Assembly: GCA_963751665.1 (NCBI GenBank)
Contig: CAVVVF010000001.1
Location: forward strand, 930,001 to 994,000
DNA from: AC-69 sp963751665
GTDB lineage: Bacteria; Actinomycetota; UBA4738; HRBIN12
Direction: 5' to 3'
Length of the DNA: 64,000 bases
The notes under the pieces: generated by a model
The model's input: only the letters and a program-made list of their open reading frames with translations
What the model was told of the DNA's origin: nothing
Database searches by the model: none
Part shown: positions 57,413-64,000 of the stretch, piece after piece
Numbering within the stretch: position 1 is the stretch's first letter
Layout: each line of letters begins with the position of its first letter
Program-made: the position numbers and the translations under genes

Positions 57413-57503
57413 AGGAGATTAAACCAATAATACCCTAGGGAATTAGGCGAATAATTGCCTATTCCCCTTATCTCCTAGTGAATTCATGCTACAATCCCTC
57501 ATC
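57413..57503 (+). promoter_or_regulatory. AT-rich promoter/operator region of the Fic gene
   Basis: About 85 bp much richer in A+T than the surroundings. Inverted repeats: GGGAATTAGGC (57438-57448) with GCCTATTCCC (57457-57466), one bulged T; and AGGAGAT (57413-57419) with ATCTCCT (57470-57476). CTAGTGA occurs as a direct repeat at 57407 and 57475. TACAAT at 57490-57495 is a good -10 placed 8 nt before the ATG at 57504, implying a leaderless mRNA. The inner repeat is a likely operator. Confidence 0.55.
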
Positions 57504-58673
57504 ATGCTTCTCCCCTATGACCCTTCCGCAGTTCAAGACCTGGCAGATGAGCTAGACCGCTGGAAGACCCGGCTCGACTACCGAGGTCCCCTTCCTCGCG
57601 CCTGGGCGGGCCGCTTGCGGCGTGACCTGGAAGCGGAGGCCATCGCTGCCTCGACATCCATGGAAGGGGTTCCAGTTACGGTCGAGGAGGTCCGGCGGAT
57701 CCTCGTCGGGGACATACCTCCGAAGGTGAAAGAGGAGGACGCGGCCCTCGTCCGAGGGTATCGCGACGCGATGAGCTTCGTCCTTCGTCGAGCTGACGAC
57801 TCGGCATTCAGATGGGACCGAGAACTCCTCGTCGGTCTCCACGACCGGATCATGGGGGGCAATTGGGCAGCCGGTGCAGGACGATTCCGAACGGATTCCG
57901 CTTACGTCGTGGACAACCGGACGGGCGAACTCGTCTTTCAGCCACCTCAGTCCGAAGATGTGCCCCACCTCGTCGACGACGCGTGCTCCCGTACGGAGGA
58001 AGGTCATGCCCACCCGGCCATGGGAGCTGCCTGGATCCACGTTGCGATCGCCGCGATCCATCCGTTTCGCGATGGGAACGGCCGCGCTTCCCGAGTCGTC
58101 GCCTCGCTGGCGATGTACAGAGGAGGTTTCAAGCTCCCCGAATTCACGTCCCTGGAAGAGTGGTGGGGACGGCACCTCTCCGAGTACTACTCGGCCTTTC
58201 GTTGCCTCGGGGAGAGCTTCGACCCCACTGCCGACGTCACACCCTTCATTGAGGCCCACATGCAGGCTCAGGTCTCCCAAGTACGCGCCCTCGACCTCAG
58301 AGAGCGGGTTCAGCAGCGGATCTGGACGGCAGTCGAAGAGGCAGTCGAGGCCGCCGGGCTCGAATCGCGAGTTGCAAATGCAGTCTGGGACGCCTTCTTC
58401 GGTCGGGAGGTGACGCCTCGCTACTACCGCCCCCTTGCCGACGTGAGCCAAGCGACGGCGACGACCGACCTCGCCGCGGCTGTGGCTGCCGGTCTCATTC
58501 GGCCGGAAGGCAAGGCTCGATCGCGCAGATACCTTGCTGGTAACAGCCTTTACCCCATGATCGGCTCAGCACTTGGACTGCAAGTTAACGAATCTGGCGA
58601 TGCGGCAAGAGCGGCCATCATCGGGGAACTGACCAAGCGGGTCGGGTCGGAGAGGGCTGAACGAGGCCGCTAA
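57504..58673 (+). CDS. Fic-family protein (AMP-transferase-like)
   Basis: 389 residues from ATG 57504; an ATG at 57486 overlaps the -10 and is less likely. The Fic core HPFRDGNGRASR (HPFx[D/E]GNGRxxR) is complete, at about residues 192-203. The N-terminal inhibitory helix has the S/TxxxEG motif (ASTSMEGVPV, about residue 53), i.e. class II self-inhibited. A C-terminal winged-helix-like part (VSQATATTDLAAAVAAGLI) is usual in this subfamily. GC content is visibly lower than in neighbours and there are no frame breaks. It lies between DUF983 and hutU and may be acquired. No separate antitoxin gene. Confidence 0.92.
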   Translation: MLLPYDPSAVQDLADELDRWKTRLDYRGPLPRAWAGRLRRDLEAEAIAASTSMEGVPVTVEEVRRILVGDIPPKVKEEDAALVRGYRDAMSFVLRRADDSAFRWDRELLVGLHDRIMGGNWAAGAGRFRTDSAYVVDNRTGELVFQPPQSEDVPHLVDDACSRTEEGHAHPAMGAAWIHVAIAAIHPFRDGNGRASRVVASLAMYRGGFKLPEFTSLEEWWGRHLSEYYSAFRCLGESFDPTADVTPFIEAHMQAQVSQVRALDLRERVQQRIWTAVEEAVEAAGLESRVANAVWDAFFGREVTPRYYRPLADVSQATATTDLAAAVAAGLIRPEGKARSRRYLAGNSLYPMIGSALGLQVNESGDAARAAIIGELTKRVGSERAERGR

Positions 58674-58680
58674 CCGAGGC

Positions 58681-60333
58681 TCACTCCAGCCAGGGCAGGC
58701 GAACCCCCCGCTCCCTCGCGACGTCCAGGGCCCGCTCGTAGCCCGCGTCGGCGTGCCGCACCACGCCCATCCCCGGATCGCTCGTCAGCACCCGCTCCAG
58801 GCGCGCCGCCGACTCCGGCGTCCCGTCGGCCACCACGACCATCCCGGCGTGGATGGAGTACCCGATGCCCACGCCCCCGCCGTGGTGGACGCTCACCCAG
58901 TGGGCGCCGGCCGCCGTGTTCACCAGAGCGTTCAGGATCGGCCAGTCGGCGATGGCATCGGAGCCGTCCCGCATCCCCTCGGTCTCCCGGTACGGGCTGG
59001 CCACGCTGCCAGCGTCGAGGTGGTCGCGGCCGATCACGATCGGCGCCGCCACCTCGCCGCTCGCCACCATCTGGTTGAACCGCAGGCCCGCCTGGGCCCG
59101 CTCGCCGTAGCCGAGCCAGCAGATCCGGGCCGGCAGTCCCTGGAACGCCACACGGTCCTCCGCCATCCGGAGCCACCGCTGGAGCCGGTCGTTCCCCGGG
59201 AACAGCTCCGCCACCGCCCGGTCCGTCTTCAGGATGTCCTCCGGATCACCCGACAGCGCCGCCCACCGGAACGGGCCCTTGCCCTCGCAGAACATCGGCC
59301 GGACGAACGCCGGCACGAACCCCGGGTAGTCGAAGGCCCGGGCGAACCCGCCGGCCTTCGCTCCCGCCCGGAGGTTGTTGCCGTAGTCGAAGACCACCGC
59401 CCCCGCATCCATGAACCCCAGCATGGCCTCGCAGTGGCGGGCCATCGAATCGAGGGCCCGCTTCTGGTACTCGTCGGGATCGGACGCGCGAAGCTCGGCG
59501 GCCTGCTCCACCGACAACCCCGCCGGGACATAGCCGCCCAACGGGTCGTGGGCGGAGGTCTGGTCGGTCACGACCTCAGGTGCGAAGCCTCGGGCCAGGA
59601 GCTCCGGGAGGGCGTCGGCGCAGTTGCCGAGGAGCCCGATCGAGACCGCCTCGCCGTTCGCGCGAGCCTCCTCGGCCCACGCCACGGCCTGGTCCAGGTC
59701 GTCGGTCTCCCGGTCGAGGTAACGGGTCTTGATCCGGCGCTCGATGCGCGAGGGGTCGACCTCCACGCACAGCGCAACGCCTTCGTTCATCGTCACGGCG
59801 AGCGGCTGCGCGCCGCCCATGCCGCCCAGCCCACCGGTCAACGTGATGGTCCCCTTCAGCGTCCCGCCGAACCGCTGCGCCGCGGCCTCGGCCAGGGTCT
59901 CGAACGTTCCCTGGAGGATCCCCTGCGTGCCGATGTAGATCCACGATCCCGCGGTCATCTGGCCGTACATGGTGAGCCCGGCGTGCTCCAGCTCCCGGAA
60001 CGTCTCCCAGTTGGCCCACTTCGGCACGAGCATGGAGTTGGAGATCAGCACGCGCGGAGCCATCTCGTGGGTCCGGAACACGGCGACGGGCTTGCCCGAC
60101 TGCACGAGGAGTGTCTCGTCGTCGCCCAATCCCCGGAGCGCCTTCACGATGGCGTCGTAGCACTCCCAGTTCCGGGCGGCCTTGCCCGTCCCTCCGTACA
60201 CCACCAGGTCCTGCGGCCGCTCGGCCACGTCGGGGTCGAGGTTGTTCATCAGCATGCGGAGCGCCGCCTCTTGCGGCCACGCCCTGCACGAGAGTGTCGA
60301 ACCGCGGGGAGCCCTGATCTCGCGAGCGCCCAA
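58681..60333 (-). CDS. hutU: Urocanate hydratase
   Basis: Second histidine-degradation enzyme, NAD-containing. 550 residues, normal length. LVVYGGTGKAARNWECYDA, GQMTAGSWIYIGTQGILQG, TGGLGGMGGAQPLAV (NAD loop), DQTSAHDPLGGYVP, and the end HHGGGVGIGYSIHAGMVVVADG are diagnostic. Start TTG 60333 (MGAREIRAPRGSTLSC). It is separated from hutH by the Fic and DUF983 genes. Convergent with the Fic gene, 7 bp between stops. Confidence 0.96.
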   Translation of the reverse strand: MGAREIRAPRGSTLSCRAWPQEAALRMLMNNLDPDVAERPQDLVVYGGTGKAARNWECYDAIVKALRGLGDDETLLVQSGKPVAVFRTHEMAPRVLISNSMLVPKWANWETFRELEHAGLTMYGQMTAGSWIYIGTQGILQGTFETLAEAAAQRFGGTLKGTITLTGGLGGMGGAQPLAVTMNEGVALCVEVDPSRIERRIKTRYLDRETDDLDQAVAWAEEARANGEAVSIGLLGNCADALPELLARGFAPEVVTDQTSAHDPLGGYVPAGLSVEQAAELRASDPDEYQKRALDSMARHCEAMLGFMDAGAVVFDYGNNLRAGAKAGGFARAFDYPGFVPAFVRPMFCEGKGPFRWAALSGDPEDILKTDRAVAELFPGNDRLQRWLRMAEDRVAFQGLPARICWLGYGERAQAGLRFNQMVASGEVAAPIVIGRDHLDAGSVASPYRETEGMRDGSDAIADWPILNALVNTAAGAHWVSVHHGGGVGIGYSIHAGMVVVADGTPESAARLERVLTSDPGMGVVRHADAGYERALDVARERGVRLPWLE

Positions 60334-60417
60334 GCGCCCTCGCCTCCTTGCGTCGCTCCCGGGATGATAGTTGCCCGGCTCCGGCAGGAGATGCTCGGGC
60401 GAGCAAGCCGGCCCGCG

Positions 60418-61377
60418 CTACGTCGTGCGGCGGTCCACGGCCCAGGAGGACCCGGGCGTTCCCTTCGTGAACGTCTTCATCTCGGTGGCGATGGCGACGG
60501 CCTGCGCGTAGTGCTCGAACTTCCGGTGGGCGGTCGAGGCGATGCCGATGGACAGGGATAGGAAGGGGAACCGCTGGGTCTCTCCCCGGCGGTTGACCAC
60601 CTCGATGAAGCCGCGTTCGCGGTCCTCCGGGTCGTACAGGCCCGGTACATCCCGCTCGAACGTCTCCACGATCCGCTCGGCGATGGGCGTGGCGTGGTCC
60701 GCGTGGCACACCACGACGAAGTCGTCACCGCCGACGTGGCCGACGAAGATGTCCATCCCTCCGATCGCGAGCGAGAGTTCCTGGATCAGCCGAGCGGTGT
60801 GCTGGATGGCCTCGTCGCCGCGGGTAAAGCCGTAGTGGTCGTTGTAGGCCTTGAAGTGGTCGAGGTCCGCGTACAGGATGGCGAACAGGTCCTCGCTGGC
60901 CAGCCGCTTCTCGATCTCCTCCTCGATGCGGATGTTCCCCGGCAGTCCGGTGAGTGGCGACTGCGCCCGCATCTCCCTGGCCCGCCTGAGCACGCCGCGG
61001 ATCCGGGCCAGGAGCTCGGGCGTGTCGAACGGCTTGACGATGTAATCGTCGGCCCCAACGGAGAAGCCCTCGAGCTTGTCCGCCGAGAGCCCTCGGGCGG
61101 TCAGCAGGATGACGCTCACAGTGGCGGTCCGCCCGTCCAGACGCAGCCGCCGCGTGAGCTCGTACCCGTCCATGTTCGGCATCATCACGTCGGCAAGGAT
61201 GAGGTCGGGGCAGCCCTGGCGGACGATCTCGAGTGCCTTCTCGCCGTCCGACGCCGTCCGGACCTCGTACCCGGCCGCCCGGAGCTCGATCTCGAGCAGC
61301 CGGGCGATGAAGGGGTCGTCGTCGACCACCAGGATCGATTCGCCGGAAGGGGTCTCCGGCCCGGGAAGGCCGGGCAT
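60418..61377 (-). CDS. Response regulator with GGDDF diguanylate-cyclase-like domain (copy 2)
   Basis: 319 residues from ATG 61377. REC domain (about 15-130) with phospho-Asp in ILADVMMPNMDGYE and Lys in DDYIVKPFD. GGDEF-type domain (about 145-300) with SPLTGLPGN, YADLDHFKAYNDHYGF and the altered signature HVGGDDFVVV. No RxxD inhibitory site. The last residues FTKGTPGSSWAVDRR match copy 1. It might synthesise, or only bind, c-di-GMP or GTP. It follows copy 1 by 71 bp. Confidence 0.88.
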   Translation of the reverse strand: MPGLPGPETPSGESILVVDDDPFIARLLEIELRAAGYEVRTASDGEKALEIVRQGCPDLILADVMMPNMDGYELTRRLRLDGRTATVSVILLTARGLSADKLEGFSVGADDYIVKPFDTPELLARIRGVLRRAREMRAQSPLTGLPGNIRIEEEIEKRLASEDLFAILYADLDHFKAYNDHYGFTRGDEAIQHTARLIQELSLAIGGMDIFVGHVGGDDFVVVCHADHATPIAERIVETFERDVPGLYDPEDRERGFIEVVNRRGETQRFPFLSLSIGIASTAHRKFEHYAQAVAIATEMKTFTKGTPGSSWAVDRRTT

Positions 61378-61448
61378 CGGAGCGGCCAACGTCCAGGTTT
61401 CGGTCTCCACCTGATGCCAATCGGCATGGGAGACGGACCGGTAAAGCG

Positions 61449-62411
61449 CTACCCGCCCCCCATCCCGCGGCGATCGAGGGTGTAGGAGGACCCGGGGGTC
61501 CGTTTGGTGTAGTTCTTGAGCTCGGTCGCCACCTGGACCGCCTCGGCCCGGTGGGAGAAGCGGCGGCCGGCCGTGGTGGCGATCCCGATAGAGATGGACA
61601 CGAAGGGGAACCGCTGCCGTTTGCCCTGGCGATCCTCCGCCTCGACGAAGCCACGGGCCACGTCCTCCGGCTCGTAGAGCGTCGGGGACAGCTCGTCGAA
61701 CCGGCGGATCACCTCTTCCGCGATGGCCGTGGCGTGCTCCGGGGACGTCACCACGACGAAGTCGTCTCCACCGATGTGCCCGACGAAGGTCGCCGAGCTG
61801 CCCACCCCCTTCGCCGTGTCCCGGATCACCCGGGCCGTCGCCTTGAGCGCCTCGTCCCCCCGGACGAACCCGTAGCGGTCGCTGTAGGCCTTGAAGTTGT
61901 CGAGGTCGAGGTACAGGAGCGCGAAATCGAGGCCGTGGGCGATCCGGGCCTCGATCTCGTCCTCGATCCGGATGTTCCCCGGGAGCCCGGTGAGCGGCGA
62001 CACCGAACGCATGTACTCGGCCCGCCGGAGCACCCCCCGGATCCGGGCCAGGAGCTCGTCGGCGTCGTACGGCTTGACGATGTAGTCGTCCGCCCCCGCG
62101 GTGAGGCCCTCGAGCTTGTCGGCGGCCACTCCCCGCGCGGTGAGCATGATGATGCTCACGGCCTCGGTCCTGGGATCCTCCCGGAGCCGCCGGGTCATCT
62201 CGTACCCGTCCATGTTCGGCATCATCACGTCGGCCAGAACAAGGTCGGGACATCGCTCGAACGAGGCGTCCAGGGCCTCCACGCCGTCGGAGGCGATCCG
62301 CACCTCGTACCCGGCCCCGGCGAGCTCGGCCTTGAGGAGGCGGGCGATTAACTCGTCGTCCTCCACCACGAGGATCGACTCCCGCGCGGATGGTTGGGGT
62401 TCGTCGTTCAC
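61449..62411 (-). CDS. Response regulator with GGDDF diguanylate-cyclase-like domain (copy 1)
   Basis: 320 residues from GTG 62411. REC with LVLADVMMPNMDGYEMTRRL and DDYIVKPYDADELLARI, then SPLTGLPGNIRIEDEIEARI, YLDLDNFKAYSDRYGF and HIGGDDFVVV. C-terminal tail KNYTKRTPGSSYTLDRRG is shared with copy 2. Same architecture and clear similarity throughout, so a tandem duplication. PleD-like but with a single REC domain. Divergent from the cystathionine beta-synthase gene. Confidence 0.88.
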   Translation of the reverse strand: MNDEPQPSARESILVVEDDELIARLLKAELAGAGYEVRIASDGVEALDASFERCPDLVLADVMMPNMDGYEMTRRLREDPRTEAVSIIMLTARGVAADKLEGLTAGADDYIVKPYDADELLARIRGVLRRAEYMRSVSPLTGLPGNIRIEDEIEARIAHGLDFALLYLDLDNFKAYSDRYGFVRGDEALKATARVIRDTAKGVGSSATFVGHIGGDDFVVVTSPEHATAIAEEVIRRFDELSPTLYEPEDVARGFVEAEDRQGKRQRFPFVSISIGIATTAGRRFSHRAEAVQVATELKNYTKRTPGSSYTLDRRGMGGG

Positions 62412-62514
62412 TGGCGGCCTCGGCGAGGGTACCCGTCCACCGTATGGTCGGGACGGGGCGGCGCGAGTAAAGCACAATAGGGGCCAGGATCACCTGGAAC
62501 AGGGGGTTGGCGCG

Positions 62515-63888
62515 GTGCAGGTGCTCGAGTCGTTCCTGGATGCCATGGGCAACACCCCCCTGGTCCGGCTCCACAAGGTGGTGCGGGGGGTCCGTCCGGC
62601 CATCCTGGCCAAGCTCGAGATGCTGAACCCCGGCGGGAGCGTGAAGGACCGGATCGGCCTTCGCATGATCGAGGCCGCCGAGCGGGCCGGGCTCCTTCGG
62701 GCGGGCGGCACGATCGTCGAGCCGACCTCGGGCAACACCGGCCACGGCCTGGCCATCGCCGCCGCCATCAGGGGCTACAAGTGCATCTTCGTGATGCCGG
62801 ACAAGATGAGCCAGGAGAAGGTGGCGCTCCTTCGGGCATACGGCGCCGAGGTGGTCATCACGCCGACCGCCGTCGCGCCGGAGTCGCCCGAGTCCTACTA
62901 CCGGGTGGCCGACCGGCTGACCGAGGAGATCCCGGGGGCGTTTCAGCCCAACCAGTACTTCAACCAGGAGAACCCCAAAGCCCACTACGAGACCACGGGC
63001 CCGGAGATCTGGGAGCAGACCGGCGGCGCCATCGACGTGTTGGTGGCGGGGGTGGGCACCGGCGGCACGATCACCGGCGCCGCCCATTACCTGAAGGAGC
63101 GGAAGCCCGGCCTCACGGTGGTGGGCGCTGACCCCGAGGGGTCGCTGTACTCGGGCGACACGCCGAGGCCGTACCTGGTGGAGGGGATCGGCGAGGACTT
63201 CTGGCCGGAGACCTTCGACCCGTCGGTCGTGGACCGGTGGGTGCGGGTCTCCGACGCCGATTCGTTCCGCCTGGCCCGGGCGGTGACCCGGCAGGAGGGC
63301 ATCCTGGTGGGGGGCTCCTCCGGGACGGCGCTGTACGCGGCGCTCGAGGTGGCGCGGGAGCTGGACGAGTCGAAGACGATCGTCGTCATCTTCCCCGACA
63401 CCGGCCGCAACTACCTGTCGAAGCTCTACTCGGACTCCTGGCTGCTCCAGTACGGGATGCTCGAGCGCCCCGAGGTCGTGCGGGTGGAGGAGGTCGTGTC
63501 GGCCAAGCACGGCGATCTCCCGACGGTGGTGACGGTGAGCGCCCACGACAAGGTGCGCCAGGCCATCGACGCGCTCCAGGAATACGGGATCTCGCAGGCC
63601 CCCGTGGTGCGCGAGCCGTCGCTCGACGTGACCCAGTTCGTCGGATCGATCCAGGAGCGGGCCCTCCTGGACCGCATCTTCCGCGACCCCGACGCCCTCC
63701 AGGCCGACGTGGCCGAGGTCATGGGCCCCCCGATCCCCATGGTCGAGTACGACGAGCCCATCGAGGTGGCCTTCGTCGAGCTCCAGCGGGAGCCGGCCGT
63801 CCTCGTGGCCAAGGCCGGCCAGGTCCTGGGGGTCCTGACCCGGAGCGACCTCCTCGAGTTCCTGGCCCACCGACAGCGGACCCCGTAG
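62515..63888 (+). CDS. cbs: Cystathionine beta-synthase
   Basis: PLP enzyme joining serine and homocysteine in reverse transsulfuration. 457 residues from GTG 62515. PLP Lys in LNPGGSVKDRIGL, EPTSGNTGHGLAIAAA, GVGTGGTITGAAHYL and GGSSGTALYAAL (phosphate-binding loops). The C-terminal part (about 340-455) has two CBS domains, separating it from plain cysteine synthase CysK. No frame breaks. Divergent from the REC-GGDDF pair. Confidence 0.93.
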   Translation: MQVLESFLDAMGNTPLVRLHKVVRGVRPAILAKLEMLNPGGSVKDRIGLRMIEAAERAGLLRAGGTIVEPTSGNTGHGLAIAAAIRGYKCIFVMPDKMSQEKVALLRAYGAEVVITPTAVAPESPESYYRVADRLTEEIPGAFQPNQYFNQENPKAHYETTGPEIWEQTGGAIDVLVAGVGTGGTITGAAHYLKERKPGLTVVGADPEGSLYSGDTPRPYLVEGIGEDFWPETFDPSVVDRWVRVSDADSFRLARAVTRQEGILVGGSSGTALYAALEVARELDESKTIVVIFPDTGRNYLSKLYSDSWLLQYGMLERPEVVRVEEVVSAKHGDLPTVVTVSAHDKVRQAIDALQEYGISQAPVVREPSLDVTQFVGSIQERALLDRIFRDPDALQADVAEVMGPPIPMVEYDEPIEVAFVELQREPAVLVAKAGQVLGVLTRSDLLEFLAHRQRTP

Positions 63889-63904
63889 GGACGAAGCGAC
63901 AGGC

Positions 63905-64000
63905 GTGCGCTCGCTCGGGATCGATGTCGGCGCGAAGCGCAAGGGGCTGGACGCCGTCCTGCTCGACGAGACCATGGTCCCGTCCGAGGCCAGGCGTCAC
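63905..64000 (+). CDS. DUF429-like protein N-terminus (partial, runs off window)
   Basis: From GTG 63905: V-R-S-L-GIDVGAKRKGLDAVLLDE. The GIDVG-x4-KGLD opening is that of RNase H-fold DUF429 proteins (predicted nucleases), with the first Asp a likely metal ligand. 32 residues are visible. It starts 16 bp after the cystathionine beta-synthase stop and is probably cotranscribed. Confidence 0.65.
   Translation, partial: MRSLGIDVGAKRKGLDAVLLDETMVPSEARRH

Noticed and set aside
57438..57466. Hairpin after the DUF983-like gene as a terminator.
   Set aside because: It is AT-rich, has no T-tract, carries a bulge and sits just upstream of a good -10; an operator fits better.
60418..63975. Very long minus-strand reading frame spanning both REC-GGDDF genes and the cystathionine beta-synthase gene.
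   Set aside because: Only the part at 60418-61377 encodes a recognisable protein; the rest is frame-shifted or antisense to better-supported genes.
1..64000. tRNA, rRNA, CRISPR arrays, insertion sequences or prophage.
   Set aside because: None could be recognised: no cloverleaf with TTCRANYC, no spaced direct repeats, no transposase or integrase.

Overview
The window is high-GC DNA (about 70% by eye) with dense gene packing, many 4-bp ATGA/GTGA gene overlaps, GTG and TTG starts, and -10 hexamers of the TAnnnT type lying 7-9 nt before start codons. Together with an F420-type LLM oxidoreductase, NfeD/SPFH, ECF sigma/anti-sigma pairs, PEP-dependent dihydroxyacetone kinase and an actinobacterial-type Lgt, this points to an Actinomycetota genome, probably an uncultivated lineage. 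I cannot place it more finely. No rRNA, tRNA, CRISPR array or insertion sequence was recognised.

Layout. 1-1.2 kb: arginine biosynthesis (argJ start, argC) with an ArgR-type box. 1.3-9.8 kb: secreted and membrane proteins, RmuC, a C45-type acyltransferase/peptidase, an amidohydrolase, TldD/TldE and a CBS protein. 9.8-24.7 kb: a large glycerol/dihydroxyacetone island. On the minus strand it holds NDH-2, a PHP phosphoesterase, an IclR regulator and a second DhaL. On the plus strand it holds GlpF, DhaK, DhaL, GlpK, a tiny repeat protein, GlpABC and a DhaM-HPr-Enzyme I fusion. 24.7-31.1 kb: PgsA, an NAD-dependent epimerase, GlpX, a small winged-helix candidate, an LLM oxidoreductase, a sugar nucleotidyltransferase and an esterase. 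31.1-38.9 kb: two ECF sigma/anti-sigma modules around NfeD-SPFH, a cupredoxin and a beta-propeller protein. 38.9-43.6 kb: PilT, a SufR-like regulator, Mrp, Lgt and PAP2. 43.7-52.8 kb: LapA-like protein, two SRPBCC proteins, a double PPOX-like protein, a CPBP protease, a methyltransferase, PepA, a cupin, an NCS1 permease and an MFS exporter. 52.9-60.3 kb: histidine degradation (hutI, hutH, hutU) interleaved with an L,D-transpeptidase, a DUF983-like protein and a Fic protein. 60.4-64 kb: two tandem REC-GGDDF proteins, cystathionine beta-synthase and the start of a DUF429-like gene.

How it fits together. Glycerol would enter by GlpF and be phosphorylated by GlpK. GlpABC would oxidise glycerol 3-phosphate and pass electrons to quinone, the same pool that NDH-2 feeds. 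Dihydroxyacetone would be phosphorylated by DhaKL, with phosphate relayed from PEP through the EI, HPr and DhaM domains of one polypeptide. GlpX supports gluconeogenesis and PgsA uses glycerol 3-phosphate for phospholipid. The IclR regulator, translationally coupled to the second DhaL, is the likely local regulator.

Caution. More than twenty genes carry one or more single-base frame changes, densest at 16.8-22.6 kb, yet their catalytic motifs survive across the breaks. I read these mainly as indel errors in the assembly, so most such genes are reported as single CDS spanning the breaks.
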